Assembly: GCA_905250115.1 (NCBI GenBank)
Contig: CAJNOI010000134.1
Location: forward strand, 211,979 to 275,978
Reading direction: 5' to 3'
From: Adineta steineri
Lineage: Eukaryota > Rotifera > Eurotatoria > Adinetida > Adinetidae
Length of the DNA: 64,000 nucleotides
The position numbers and the translations under genes were made by a program. Under the pieces are notes generated by a model. It saw nothing but the letters and a program-made list of their open reading frames with translations. It did not search any database and had not been told where the DNA came from. This document shows, piece after piece, positions 11,195 to 24,541 of the stretch (the first letter of the stretch is position 1; every line of letters starts with the position of its first letter).

Positions 11195-11516
11195 TTTCTC
11201 ATTATGAGTGGAGATGTGGATGAATCATTTCATATTATTACTCATTCATTTGTACTGGGAAAAAACCTTATCTACTTGGAGTGAACAAATAAAATGACTT
11301 TTATCTCTCTATGTCTCTTCCATGTCTTTTTAAGAGCGGAGATATGGATGAATGAATCATTTCAACTGATAAAAATTCATATCTGCTAATATATTTTCTT
11401 AAAGGGAAAAAATACAGTGATCTTTATCTATCTATGTCTCTTTCATGTCTTCTTATGAGTGCAAATATGAATGAATCACTTCATGTTATTGTTTATTTAT
11501 TTGTACAGGGAAAAAA
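11195..11516. repeat. Imperfect tandem repeat, unit about 125 bp, truncated by the gap
   Basis: The block GAGTGGAGATGTGGATGAATC near 11205 recurs near 11333 (GAGCGGAGATATGGATGAAT) and 11457 (GAGTGCAAATATGAATGAATC), about 124-128 bp apart. The accompanying segments TCTCTATGTCTCTT(C/T)CATGTCTT and TTGTAC(T/A)GGGAAAAAA recur at the same period. The third copy runs into the N block, so the array is probably longer than assembled. Confidence 0.65.
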
Positions 11517-11616
11517 NNNNNNNNNNNNNNNNNNNNNNNNNNNNNNNNNNNNNNNNNNNNNNNNNNNNNNNNNNNNNNNNNNNNNNNNNNNNNNNNNNNN
11601 NNNNNNNNNNNNNNNN
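11517..11616. other. Assembly gap (100 N)
   Basis: Exactly 100 N, the conventional filler for a scaffold gap of unknown size. It sits at the end of the tandem repeat, which probably caused the break. The true length is unknown. Confidence 0.98.
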
Positions 11617-11722
11617 CCTAATACGAATATTATGAGAGTTATTCATTTACAAGATAAATGATTTCTAAACTCTTCCATATAACGTCTTATATACTCTCAT
11701 TATAATATACAGTGGGATAAAA

Positions 11723-12882
11723 TTAAAATTTACTTCTAATATACCTGCATGAATGAATAGAATAAACGATAGCAATAGCTTGCTGATTATCTGTATCGAT
11801 GGAAAGATTAAAAACCCATTGACGTTGACTCCAAAATAATGAATGAAATCGATTGATTTGTGTATGACATGGAGTTATTTGTAAATGTTCATTGATCATT
11901 TCTGTATATTTAAATTTAAATAAATGTAATTTTGACATATGTTGTATTATCAATTGTTCCCAACGATCAGCATCCAAATAAGAAAAATCTTTGTACGTAT
12001 GAATACGTAATTTATGAAATTGAGAACCTATCTTTTTAATAAGATCTTCTAATTCATCAAATCGTAAATAACAATAACGTATACACATATGTGTTAAATG
12101 AATTAATTTAATTGGTATTTGTTGTTTCATAATTTGATTTGATTTTACTATTTGTTTACAAATTATATGAGATAATCGTGGTGTATATGAAAGAATAGTA
12201 ATAAATTCATTCAATGTACATATATGATCAATAACAAGATATTCAATTGTACTAAGTTGTTTGTTAGTTGCCATTAATAAAGGATTGTTTATTTTTAATC
12301 CTCGAAATGAAAGTTTATGATATTTCAGCCTAGGTAAATTGAATATTAATTTATATAAATAACTCAGATCTTTCGAAGTTTTATGAAGATAAATAGTTAA
12401 AGAGAAAAGTCGAGGTAGGAAAACTAAATCGACAAGAAGTAATAATAATTCGCCTGTTCGAATATCTCTAAGAGTAATTGATTCAAGACGATTAAATTGT
12501 GAATTAATAGGAAACCATGTAAAAATTGGCGATTCACCAAAAGCATTATCAAAATTAAACGAAATAATTTGATGTCGTTTCGGTATAACAATATGTTTCG
12601 AACGATGTTCTAAAAGTACGCCAGAATACGAAACAAAATTTATTTTTAATCGAACAGATGAATCAATAAGTAATTGTTGAAAACGATAATTAAGATTTGA
12701 AAATGCTTCATATAATAAACAACCGTCGAGATAATCGAATATTTCATAAAATATTTCATTTGGTAAATTTTCAATACAACTAATTATTTTCAAAAAATAA
12801 ATTATTAATATAAAATACAATTTTCTTACTTTTTTCTATCATATATTCCTATAAGAAAAATAAATCTAGGGAAATTATTCAT
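11723..12882 (-). CDS. F-box / LRR-like protein, two exons
   Basis: Exon 1 is 12882-12830 and exon 2 is 12779-11723 (50-bp intron, donor GTAAG, acceptor ATTAG, phase 2), about 369 residues. I preferred this start to the ATG inside the intron because it joins MNNFPRFIFLIGIYDRK directly to NCIENLPNEIFYEIFDYL, a typical F-box opening. The F-box spans residues about 19-60 (IFDYLDGCLLYEAFSNLNYR). The rest has irregular leucine-rich segments (LESITLRDIRTGELLLLL, LSTIEYLVIDHICTL, LIHLTHMCIRYCYLRF) and a C-terminal LFWSQRQWVFNLSIDT motif. A similar FWLKQKSWYVMLD motif is seen in the 4.7-6.4 kb F-box protein. Predicted SCF substrate receptor; the target is unknown. Confidence 0.75.
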
Positions 12883-13794
12883 GTAAATAAAAATCGGGTT
12901 TACTTTGTAATTTTTTTCTCTTGTTATTTTCAAACTCCATCATAGCCATTCGATTTTGTTTAGATTGATTCATGTGTTTGTATTTTCGAGAAACTACATA
13001 TAATTCGAAATAATCATTTTTCTTTCGCCGTTAATATGAAAATATATCAATACTTACGATCAAACGTCTCAACCTTGCTGCGAAAGAAAGAAAAAGACAA
13101 AACAAAATAATAGGATTCATGTACAATATATATATATATATATTTTTTTCGGTGAAATAACGTGTCGTCTCATTCTCTTTCGCTGTTTTTTTCCTTTTCG
13201 AAAAGTTAAAATGAATCATTATGGTTCGTTTTTTCGTTATCAGCGTTATAATTTACATTACGAAATAATTATTCCCCATATGATAAAAACTAGGAATATA
13301 TGGACTGATACTGAGTATATAAATCGAAAAATTAATTTTTTTACAAGATAAATAATCAAATAAATGTCTAAACTATTTTTTTAAAGCTTATTAGCTTATA
13401 TGAATTTAAATACGAACATGCTGTACAAAACCATTAGCTTCGTTTTATAAAAATTCTTATAATTTATGATTTTATATATGTATAATAATATAATTTTTTC
13501 AAAATGTTCATTTGCATGGATGAAAAATTATCTAGAAAATACACGCAGTAACCTTTTCAGTACCTTCAACTGATTATTTATCGTTTTTTTCTTTATATCA
13601 CTACGTAATGAATCATTTTTTTTGCGAGCAATCGAATAATTGCTGAAGTTACTTTTTCGTTCTTTTTTTTATGTTAGAGAAAATGTGTGCGAGTTAAAGG
13701 AAGAAAATTTCTAGTTTTTTTAATACAATTATTTTGTCGGGAAATATTTTGAATCAGATGCAGAATATCTGGAGGATCAAAGAATCATCAATCG
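12883..13794. other. Intergenic spacer with (AT)n
   Basis: AT-rich. A TA dinucleotide run of about 16 bp lies near 13125-13142. No supportable gene. Confidence 0.45.
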
Positions 13795-14748
13795 CTATCA
13801 ACCCTTTCATCACGGATGAAATTATTGATCGTATGGTTCGAACAATACTTACGAACACATGCGATTGACAGATGGTCAAAATATCATCAGTAAAATCTAA
13901 CTCCTACTGTAAAGGTGCTCAAATTTTCTTGTAAAATCCCTATCGAGATGGTGTTGATACATATGACGAAACTAGAATACTACTGGAACAACAGCTGGTT
14001 GTATAGACTCGAGATCATTCGAAGTGTAATGTTGAAAAATAGGTTTGAATTACTTCTGAAGTTTTATTATTTTCCCGAAAATCATAAGTACCATTTAGAC
14101 TAAGATAAAGTACTCAAGTTGAAACTACTTCTGGATTTACTCAAAGTCAAATTTTTATCTATAAATATTTCTCGTGCAGTTATTGTGATCGATGAAGCAA
14201 TGGTACCATGGCGAAGTAGACTTTTATTCAAACAATGTGTTTTTAGAAAAGTGCATAAATGTAGGGTAAAGATATATATGAATTTTTCTGATGGTCTCTC
14301 CAGATGTTATTAGATTTTCGCATTCAGTAATTATGGTAAACACTGGAAAAACAAATTTTCAAAATAAATCAATGATGAAGGCACAAGTCGTAGTAGTTCA
14401 AAAAAAAGCGAGGCAAGATAGCGATTTATCTGACTAACTATCAACATATTATATGTATACCGCAGACGATCTAGGAGGTGATATTGAAAAATGGTATTTT
14501 ATTGAATTTTTAGAATGGGAATAGTGAATAGTTATATAATATACAAGGAACACTATACAACAAGCAATATGGTCACCCTAAAGTTCCGCAAAGTTCTTGT
14601 GACATCTTTATTTATTGATGCATTATCTAAGAATCTGAAATCTGATATGAGACAACAGTCAATAAGCTACATCAAACTCACTAATTATAATTTCGAGAGT
14701 GGATGTAGGTGTCTTCTTTTTCCATATACCCCACATCTTTATAAATAA
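13795..14748 (+). pseudogene. Decayed piggyBac-family transposase
   Basis: Three separated stretches in different frames resemble consecutive parts of a piggyBac (DDE_Tnp_1_7) transposase. The first, 13915-14103, reads NRFELLLKFYYFPENHKYH, like the MSRDRFxxLLRFLHF region. The second, 14119-14313, reads VIVIDEAMVPWRSRLLFKQC followed by HKCRVKIYMNFSDG, like the catalytic-core segment DExMxPFKGRxxxKQYxxxKPxKWGIK. The third, 14515-14748, reads GIVNSYIIYKEHY then LKFRKVLV, like the NAYILYK...FRxxL segment. Stops and frame changes interrupt them, so it is non-functional. I could not find TTAA-flanked terminal repeats. The order matches the family, so this is one decayed copy. Confidence 0.7.
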
Positions 14749-16528
14749 GTTAGTTTCATGAATATTGTATAGTGATACTTTTAAAAAAAACTTAATAAAT
14801 ATGAAATAATATCATTTATATTGTATTTTTCTACTTTCTCGTGAAATATTCAATACTAAAATAGAATATACATTTATACACAATACATGAAAGATAGAAA
14901 AAACTCTTCCAAATATGATTTTTCTAGTAAATATTTATATTAACTCTCCTTTCTCAAATCATCGATATGTTAACCATGATCATTAATTCGATTTAGGAGA
15001 TTCAATTATGGAACTGTAGGACAATACTTGAATTTTTAATCCAACAAAATTTAATCTATGATGAATTCATTTGTATTTAGTTTCACTTTTGATACAGAAC
15101 ATCTATCTATATTTTCAGCTTCATTTTAAGTAAATTGTTTTTCTCACAATTCTTGTTTCATTAAAATTTCATTTGTCCTTTATGTCAAAATATATCTTTA
15201 GAGATTTGTTAATATTGAAATTCAAGAAAATTCATGTTTTCTTTCTATCGATGATAAATAACTTCCAAAACTTTAATTCTATTCAGTATAATCAAAGGTT
15301 ATAACTAATACTTCTTTCCTTTCATAATAATAGTACAAATCAGAGAAAAAAAATACTAGTAGAGTTAAATAATGTGAACAGGTGAAATGGAAAACGAAGA
15401 AAATTGGTGATTTTATTCAGAAAAACACGAGTATATGTACATGGAATGGATATAGAGAAGACTTTGTCCAGAAGTTTCTTCTCTTTATCAAGCTCATGAA
15501 GATAGATTAACAATGAATCGAGGTCCTTAAAAGGTTAGACAGAAACATAAATACCTGGTGTAACGAAAGAGAAAGAACAACATATACGACAGAAGAGAAA
15601 AAAATGTATAAGAGAGAGAAAGATACAGCTATGTAACACGTGGTCAATAATAATATGAAAATATTTTGGTTGCTATATTCATATAGTATGTCATCCATAT
15701 CAAAAAAATAAAATTTGTATTTTATTCTATAGACTATGAATTTAAGTATTATTTTTGTAATCAAAAGCATTTCAAATAGTTATAGAGATATGTAAAAGAA
15801 TATGAGTGCGACCATTTAATCACAAACTAATAAATTCAAGTATAGACGATGAAAGAGACACTCGTAAAATATGAATTTATAGTAAAGATTTATGAATATA
15901 TGTTTTTTTATGTTGATTAGCTGATAATGCAAAAGTAATGTCATAAAATGTCTACAAAGATATATTCTAAACGACGTTTTTTTACTTATTTTGTAACTAT
16001 CTATGATTTATTTTCGTCGTAAACTCGTAATGAAAAATACATCTAACTAAATTTCATTATGTTTTTCTATAAAAATTCCACTAATAAACAAATTAAGACA
16101 AAAAAAAATCAAAATACTCTCCGTGATCTATTTCAATAGTTCGCTATAAAAAATTTGAATATTTCATTCATAAATAACCATCAATCTTATGATCAAATCT
16201 TTTTTTTTACATATCCTTTTCTATTTACTTTGATTACATTTATACACGTATCAATGTGTAAACTCATTGACTTGTTCCTTTACTTTTCTACTTGCGTTTA
16301 CATACATTTCTTTTTAATATAAAACTAAAAACCAAACGATGGTCAGCATTCAAAAGATGGTTTTACTTTAATCATGATATTTATTTTCCTTAGATATATA
16401 GTTATAAAAAAAATGTATTAAAAATTGAAAAGGAAAAACAAAAAACGAAAAGAATAAATACAAAAGCTTGCTGTTTAATGATAATAATATAATATTTTGT
16501 TCACCTAAAATCAATTATTGATATACTC
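14749..16528. other. Gene-poor AT-rich spacer
   Basis: No ORF with protein-like composition. The longest frame (87 codons, minus strand near 15.6 kb) is low-complexity hydrophobic sequence of the kind expected from T-rich DNA. No tandem repeat was noticed. Confidence 0.5.
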
Positions 16529-17065
16529 TTATTTTGATGATTTATCGCATGATCCTGTATATGTATCGGTACCACTACCAAGAGCAGGTAAGGTACTTTT
16601 TACCCAGCATTTAGCACTCTTGACATTGAATGTCCATGCAATACAATCTGGATATTCCTCACATAATGCAGCACATGCTGCTGGTGAGCGTACTTGTGCT
16701 GGATAATTGGCATTAATATCACCTCCACGATAATCCTTGCCAGAGATAAACTCTGTGCATCTTGAGCTTGTTGGTAGATCTAGACGAAACATCAAAAAAA
16801 GAATTGTATTATTAATTATTAAATCAATAATTATTTCATTCAAAACATTAATTATAACTTTTTTAGAATTTTTAGATAAAGAAAGGATTTAAGGAAAATC
16901 ATTTAGAGTTGACATACTAGTATAGGTGGCTCCTCGTTTCATGTCTAAGAGAGCTCTGGCGAGATCTTCTTCGTCTGACTCATCATCATTGTAATGACTC
17001 TTTACACTACTTTGGCTTATGATAACAATACCAATAAGAATGAAAGCAATGATTGAGGATTGCAT
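16529..17065 (-). CDS. Secreted PAN/Apple-domain protein, two exons
   Basis: Exon 1 is 17065-16918 and exon 2 is 16779-16529 (138-bp intron, phase 1), about 132 residues. The N-terminus is a signal peptide (MQSSIIAFILIGIVIISQSS) followed by an acidic linker (HYNDDESDEEDLARALLDMK). The second exon is one PAN/Apple domain with Cys residues in CTEFISGKDYRGGDI, AACAALCEEYPDCIAWTF, KCWVKSTLPAL and the terminal CDKSSK. The CxxLCxxxPxCxxWTF pattern is characteristic. Known for the family: extracellular binding of protein or carbohydrate. A single-domain secreted form may be a lectin-like or matrix protein (inference). Confidence 0.8.
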
Positions 17066-20000
17066 ACTGTGCAGAAACTAAACAACAAAATACGTATATA
17101 AGTATTTGTATAATTATAAAGAATATTTTACCTTAACATATATGAGCGTTGTGAAAAATAAATGAAAGTAAATAGATAATATATGATTTTCGATGGGGAT
17201 TGATAAACAGAAGATTTTGTCCTTGACTTGTTGTTTATTTTGATGCGATACAAAGAGATAGAGGAGTAAAATTATATTTTTTCATGCAATCATCGCCATA
17301 AAATGTGTCGTTCATTAATTTAGGTGAGAGGATGCCGTATTCTTTTTTTTTTATTTCGATGAAAGAAAAATATATTTACCTTTACTGCTCTAGTTAATAA
17401 TAAGATTCATACTTTTTTACTCATTACTACGTGTCATTATGACATCGGTGCACAATATTCAATTACACTAGTACAATGTTGTCTTGAAGCAAAACAAGAC
17501 TCATGCAATTATAAAATACATGGTATGGTGTGTTCATCGGATCTTGACAAAAAATAGACAATGATCGATTTGATAATGTATATTGTCCATTACTGAAGGT
17601 TCATGCAAAACTGTCTCTCTTATTCTGATTGCTTCTATTGAAAAGAAAAAAACAGTGGAGAAAAACAAATTTATGCATAAGTGTAATATATACAGTTTAC
17701 TCGTTAACTTTATAATCGTATACAAAAAAACCTATATATCAGTTAATTATATTTCTAGCAACAAAGTTTTAATGGAAGAGTTTATCTTTCGATTATTAGC
17801 TCTAGTTTTTATCAACAGTCAGATAATTATTATCATGCAAAAGTTCGAAAATAAAGATTCGAGTATTGTCTAAATCATTTATTCTGGAGCATTTTTCATT
17901 GGTGATCATTTACATTCAAAGTATAACTGTTCCACTTCTAGTCAGAAGATGTGAGTATTTTGTTTTCAAAAACTAATTGTACTTTATCACAGAACGCTGC
18001 TGATGCTAAAATTAGTGATGATCGATGTTTTTCGATAAGTGAGAAAAAGAAATTTATTTTGATATGTATTTCGTGTTAGGCAATATAGATAAAGTTGGTT
18101 TTTTCGTGATGTAACATGTATTGTTTATTTTTGAGATCAGATTTATATATATTTTTGTTAGGTAGAAAATATGGAGATTATTTAACTGTAATCTAATGCA
18201 AAAGAAAAGAAAAGAAAAGCGTTCTGTTTTCATCGTTTTAACAAGAAACAAAAAATATTTTTCTAGTCATTTTCTTTTTGAGAAATAATAAATTTCACGC
18301 GTCGAATGTGTTAATTAATGATCAAATAATTAACGTACAAATTGTGAATTTTCATGTGGGAAGATTCGTATACCTATACAATAATGCATAATGGAACGAT
18401 GGTTTGATGAATAAAACATATTGCATTAATCACCGTGATTCATTGAATCTTAAGAAATATAGATGTTTGTTGAATATAGTTGTACCTTAAAATCTTATCA
18501 TCAAAATGATCACATCAATAATATTTTCCTCAGATGAAAAGGAGCAATTGAGAACAAATCTAATACAGCGTGGTATACAAAATATATACTCCCTGTTTTT
18601 GTACTAGATTAATTAAAAATCGATAATGATGTAATAATTATAATCATGACGCATCTATGTCATTCATAGACAAAACTTATACCTGATATTATAACACTGT
18701 ATGCTAGTTTTACATATTATTTAAAAGATTCGCATTTATGATCAAGTGATAGTTTTGCTGCAATCAAGTTTAAAGAAATAATTTTGACATAAACTGCAGT
18801 AATCATTAGTTGATGTTTATTTGTATATAATTTAATTTTTTCTGAAAATTTAATAGATAGTCACTTCAATTGAAAAAATTGACTTATTCTATTGTTCCAA
18901 TAAATATTTGTCTCGAATTTTACATATCAAACAATTCTAGTTTTTGTCGTCAAGATTAAGTTGTTTGCCATATAATCTTACCTATGTCATTAAATATATA
19001 TTAGCATACCTTGTATGAAAAAAAACGAGTTTTTTCTCCGAAATCGTATCCTTGAATAAGTGATGCAATATGATGTGTCATGAAATCCAAGCTTTGACAT
19101 GTAATAAAAGATAATAAAACTATTGAGATATAGTATGACATTTATTTATATATTACATAAAGATGAAAGGCCATCAATCAGCGACACCCTATGAAACTTG
19201 TGTCATGAATGGTTAGGAGACAGAACGAGTCATTCGATAGGTAAATGATAAGTATACTATGGCACGTCTGCTTTTGACATCTGATAATCATCTCAGAATA
19301 TAGTAGACAAGATAAAGTGATTGCAAATATTATCATACATATCTTTTATAATATATGTTTTGACTAATATAATAATATTTGTTAAATAAAGCCCTAAATA
19401 ATATTTAAATCATTTGATTTTCAACGAAATTTCCTATGTGTCATGTATATATAAATTACTTTTCTTTTTTTTCCATTTATTTATGACACCTACACTATAT
19501 ATGTTTGGTCTGCATTATTTTTAACCTTATAGGTGAGATGTCGACGCAGTAAATATATTGTTTCCTTTTTATATAATGTTAAAAAAACAATAATTGTGAA
19601 GTAAACATTTTTTTATCATTAGATCATTTAAGCATATATGCAAATTAACTTCCCGATTTTTTTCTTTTTTTCTCCTGTTCTCTTCGATTATTCTATTTTA
19701 GTATTCAAGATTGTGTATGAATGGTGTGTGTGCAGAGTTACCACTAAACAGTCAATCGTAGACTTTTTTTTCTCCTCATTCTGATTTTATATATATATTT
19801 ATTTGTAAGTGAGTAGAAACAACGAGAAAATAAGGATAATAGTTTAAACTAAATATCCCTGTAGTATAATTGACAAAACAGGTATTAAGAATGTCCGTTT
19901 AAATTTCGTATATAACTCAAGATCAATATTTGATGAAGAAAAAATTACGATAGTCTTCTTAATATTTTTTTTCTTCGTTCTTTATTATTGCCGACGCAGG

Positions 20001-20185
20001 CCCTTAGTCAATACGAGAAATAAACGCCTCTACAAAACAACGGAAGTTCTATTCAGTAAGAATGTTAGAGAACATGAATCATGCGTAGTACTAATGGAGT
20101 AATATGAATAACATTGTTGCTAATGTAAATATGTATAAATATTTATGTATAGATCTTTCTTTTTTTAGATCACTGATAGAATCAA
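17066..20185. other. Gene-poor AT-rich spacer
   Basis: About 3.1 kb in which all frames longer than 60 codons are low-complexity. Nothing resembling an RNA gene was noticed. It includes the 5' flanks of the PAN gene (-) and the F-BAR gene (+). Confidence 0.5.
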
Positions 20186-23100
20186 ATGGCAGAAGAGTTT
20201 CGTGATGGTTTTCTGGTAATTTTATTAGTATAGTTTTGATGTATTAAATATTTTATTTTAGGGTGATGCCGGTTATGATATTTTAAAGAAATTAATGAAG
20301 AGTAACAATGATTTTACTTTTGATGTAGCAAAAGTTTTACAAGAACGGTATTAAGAGAAAAAATATTTAAATTAATGATTTATGAATGATTTATTTTTAG
20401 AAGTGATGCTGAGATGCTTTATGCAAGGGCACTTCGAAAAAATGGTGAATCATTAGAAAAACTTGCAAGTCGAACTGTCGGGTAAAACAAAAATTTGACT
20501 ATAAAAATATTTAATTATAAATATTCGTTACCTGTAGATCACTAAAATTGGCATTAACAACTTTAGCTACACAAGCAGGCAAAGAAAGTGATGCACGTAC
20601 TATTATTGCTGATGTATTAATAAAAGACATTTCTATACCAATGAAAAATCGTGCTGATAAACAACTTAAAGAGAAAAAAACAGTAAATAAAAACTATAGA
20701 ATTTTTAGTTTTTGAAATTATTTATTAAGATTGAAGACACATTAAATGCAAAATTTAAAGAATGGAATACAAAAAAAGAAACGGATAATAAAGTAGGAAC
20801 GGGAATTAATAATTTCTATTTTTTCATATTTATTTTATTTATTTTAGTATCGTTCACGTCAATTTGAAAAATCACAAGAAATTGAAAGTTTATATAATAA
20901 ACTGGGTGAATTACCAAAGGGAACAAAAAATTTCGCCAAAGACTCAACAAAGGTAAGATATGAAAAAAAATATATATTAGAAAAAAATATTCTCAATATA
21001 TAGGAGAATATTTTCTCTACACCATTGCTTATGGGTTGTGTCAAACCTGGTGGTGTACGTCGTACCAGTTGTTCAGAAAAGGTGTGGAAAAAATATCAAA
21101 AAAAAATGATTGCTCTGCTTATCAATTACTTGCTTTACTTATAAATAAAATCCTATAAGTTTCTTGAGGGTGTGGATCTTTTATTCATCTTAGAATAGAA
21201 CTTATTAACTTACTTAAAAGGATAAGTAGTATAAGAGTTATTAAGTTTTCTTCTATTGCATTAAATAACTTATTTTTGTTTGGGTTTCTATTCTAATATT
21301 TTTTCCATAATAGACTACTGCAACTTCCGATGTCAAATCTCAGACGAATGTAAGAGTCATATAACTAACGAATCTTCTAAATTAATTTAATACTTGCTAC
21401 TAACTGCTTTATATTAATTGATTGATTGATTTGACATCCAAATTCATTTTTACATTTATTTAATATTTCTCTATATTATATAGATTTCAACATCAATTCA
21501 AAAAGCTACAGAAGAATTAGAAAGAACAGAAATAAAATATCATACTTCAACAAGAGATGTTGAATTGGCACGACAAGCATGTGATGCTGAAATGTGTAGA
21601 GTAAATATTTGAAAAAAAGAGGCCAATCTTTAAATTATCATTTGTTTTATTTTATAGGGTTGTGATCAAATGCAGAAAATGGAATTAGAAAGAATAACTG
21701 AAATGGCTAATTTTATTCAAATTTATGCAAATTCAATACAATCATTTAGTGATACGATGTATCAAGTAAGTTTATTCAGAAAAATATATTCTTAAATAAA
21801 CATGACCCAAACCCAAACTGTTTGGTAGTTGTGGCACCAAACTCAGTACCCAAACCCAAACCCCGACCCAAACTCCCAAACGGTTTTGAGATTGAGTTTG
21901 GGTTTGGGTCATGTCTATTCTTAAATGAAAATTTTCAAGAATACATTTTACTTAATATCAGTAATAATATTCGTGATATGAACTATTTCAGATCTTATAT
22001 CGTTATCGATAAAATTTTTAAGTAAAACACATGAAAATTGATTTTTCGTAAGATAGTTACTTTGACTGATATGATTTGTAATATCAGTTATAAGGAAAAA
22101 CTTGCTTTTCTTTCTCTCATATTCTAATAGATTTTTTCGAATTTTAGTCTCATATATTCCTCCGTAGAATCTTCTTTTTACATTCATTATTTTCGTGTAT
22201 TTCTATGATTGTCTATTGTTTTATTTATAGGTTTCAAGTGATTTACTTTCCATTAAAATTAATCCAGAAGATGATATTATTACAGAAGTTCGATCATACA
22301 GTAAAAAAAAGGCTGAAACAGAGATATTACTTTACGATATATACGTATGTTAAACGATAATATTTTTGATCTTTCAATTAACATCAATCATGTTTAGGCA
22401 GAAACGAATCCTATGAATGATGAACGACGAATATCAAGTTTTGAGCGTTGGATAGATCTGTTAAAAAATGATATTAAAGTACAAAAACAACCAAATAATG
22501 GTTAGTAAAAATTTTCTTTTTTTTTCTTCATCTGCTACTTACTAATGCAATCTAAGAAAAAATATTACTTTTCTTATAGCCGGTATATCTGCTTTAATCA
22601 AGGCTTCTACTAATAAAATTGATGAAGATGAACTAGATATTTCAAGTGATGGCGCTATGTGTTCTACCCCATCTCATTCCAAAACAGGTACTATTTATAT
22701 TGTATTTGCTTTGCCTATCAATGGTGTATTTATTTGATTTAATTTACCTGCATGTTTATATTTGCTTTTGTAGTAAACTCTGATCATCGTCATAGTCGAG
22801 ATGGTTCATCATCTTCATCAAATGATGATGATGGTGCTATGCGTCGTAGTAAACACAAAAATCGAGACGAGAAAAAAACCGAAGGTAGTCTATTACACAT
22901 ATTTTTTAATTGTTGTTTCAATATGAATATTTTCAACATTTATTAAGTATTATTTCATATTTCAGGTGCGGAAAAAGTTGTCAGTGAAGTTTTTCTTGAT
23001 CGACGTGGCGTAAGATGAATTTTATTTTATGTTCGGACGTTTTACTTTGTTCTCTTTTTTTATATTAAGGCTCGATTTTTACAAATTCTTTACGAAGCAA

Positions 23101-24380
23101 GTTTATATAAAATAGAAACAGCTTATAGTCAATTCAAAAATTTAACTGAACCATCCTATGAATATTCTAATTATATAACTCGAACTTCTAATGATAAAGT
23201 TTGTAGAAGATTGATTTAATTTTATTGTCTTAATTAATAAATATTTTTCAGGGAACTCCAACAACATTTATTCGTATTCCATTTCAACCATCAACATATA
23301 CACCTCCATCAGCTCCACCAGCAACAAAATATTTTGCTGAAGCTATGCCAATGTTTACCGAACAGATGCCACAACTAAGATTACATAGTGTTCAAACACA
23401 CGAACCACCACCACCACCTATTGGTTTTAGACAACCTCGAATGGAACATACAGGACCAGGTACAGAAATAAAGTTAATAATAACAAATTTGTGAGAAAAA
23501 GCAAGTTACAATACTCAACTATATTTTCTTACATGATAGTTTGAGCTTCCTTGATATTTTACACACATATTACAGTACAAAATTCTTGTTCTATTCTAAT
23601 AATCTATTCATTATAACAGGTCGTTGTCATCGTCGAGCTAGTTGTAAGAAATCTGATAGGATTTCTCGTAAGTTTATTTTCATATATCCTAATCTTCTCG
23701 ACTAACGCTAAAACTTCGCTTAAAATATCAATTATTTCTATACTCTATTTCTTCTTTTATTTATAATCAGAATTTATTCCAATAAGGTAGTCAATCAAAT
23801 TTGCTCTACAAAAAAAATAATAATAATTTATAAAAATCAATTCACATGCTCTTATCGATTTTCTAATCTTTATTTACTAACATAATAATGCATGCTTGCT
23901 TTTTTTTTAATTTATAAAATTAGATTCTCATTCAATACGTGAGTTAAATATAACCAAAGTATTTTTTGCATGTGTATTGCTTTTGATACGGACATATGAA
24001 TATGCATGATAGTATTTAAATATAGAATAAAAAAACAATTATTTTGTATATAGATAATGAACCAGAAGCATCTGCGCCACTTTATCCAGATATTATGACG
24101 ACATCAGCAGGGCCTCCTCAACAATATCAACATCGACATCAACATAAACATGAACATCAACTTGTCCGAGCATTACATCCATATAAAGCACGAGAGAGTG
24201 ATGAGTTAAGTTTTGAAAAAGGTAAAATAATTGAGATGAATATTTATCTATTACGTTTTCTTTTTATTTACTAAAGGTGATATTATTTTGTTACTTTGCA
24301 CTCGAAGGGATGGTTGGTGTAAAGGACGTATAGAGGGAATAACTGGTCTATTTCCTGCCAATCATGTAGAAAATGTGTAA
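20186..24380 (+). CDS. NOSTRIN-like F-BAR / SH3 protein, about 20 exons
   Basis: All GT-AG exons join in frame: 20186-20215, 20262-20347, 20401-20481, 20538-20682, 20730-20792, 20848-20952, 21004-21081, 21314-21349, 21484-21600, 21658-21765, 22231-22344, 22398-22500, 22580-22687, 22774-22884, 22966-23009, 23070-23198, 23252-23459, 23620-23667, 24054-24221 and 24277-24380, at most 661 residues. The N-terminal half is an F-BAR (FCH) domain (FDVAKVLQERSDAEMLYARAL, then helices rich in K and E; MNDERRISSFERWIDLLKND resembles NOSTRIN). A Ser/Asp-rich linker and a Pro-rich stretch (PFQPSTYTPPSAPPA) follow. The end is an SH3 domain (LVRALHPYKARESDELSFEK, GWCKGRIEGITGLFPANHV). Known for the family: membrane curvature and endocytosis or actin linking. 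Exons 21004-21081, 21314-21349 and 23620-23667 each keep the frame whether included or skipped. Confidence 0.85.
21798..21916. mobile_element. GGGTTT-rich palindromic MITE, copy 1 (intronic)
   Basis: Begins AAACATGACCCAAACCCAAAC and ends with its inverted partner GTTTGGGTTTGGGTCATGTC. It is flanked by perfect 10-bp direct repeats ATTCTTAAAT (21788-21797 and 21917-21926). The inside consists almost entirely of CCCAAA / TTTGGG units. It lies inside the intron after exon 21658-21765 of the F-BAR gene. The sister copy is at 24.87 kb. Confidence 0.75.
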
Positions 24381-24479
24381 TTATTATTGTTCATGTTTCT
24401 CGCTGTTCTTATTGAAAAAAACGGATTTAATCAAATGACTTTTTTTATAAATTGTCTGTACATAATCCAATTGTCAGGT

Positions 24480-24541
24480 CTTCTAAATTTTAATCTCTCA
24501 GAACGACTATGGAGTTAATTTAAGAGATTAAAATCTAGAAG
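24480..24541. other. Stem-loop in the 3' flank of the F-BAR gene
   Basis: CTTCTAAATTTTAATCTCT (24480-24498) pairs with AGAGATTAAAATCTAGAAG (24523-24541), 18 of 19 positions, with a 24-base loop, 100 bp after the stop codon. It may be a 3'UTR structure or a small foldback repeat. Confidence 0.5.

Noticed and set aside
13031..13219. 62-codon minus frame
   Set aside because: It spans the TA microsatellite (YIYILYMN) and has no support.
21822..22025. 67-codon frame rich in PKPRPKLPNGFE
   Set aside because: It is a translation of the GGGTTT-rich MITE inside an intron.
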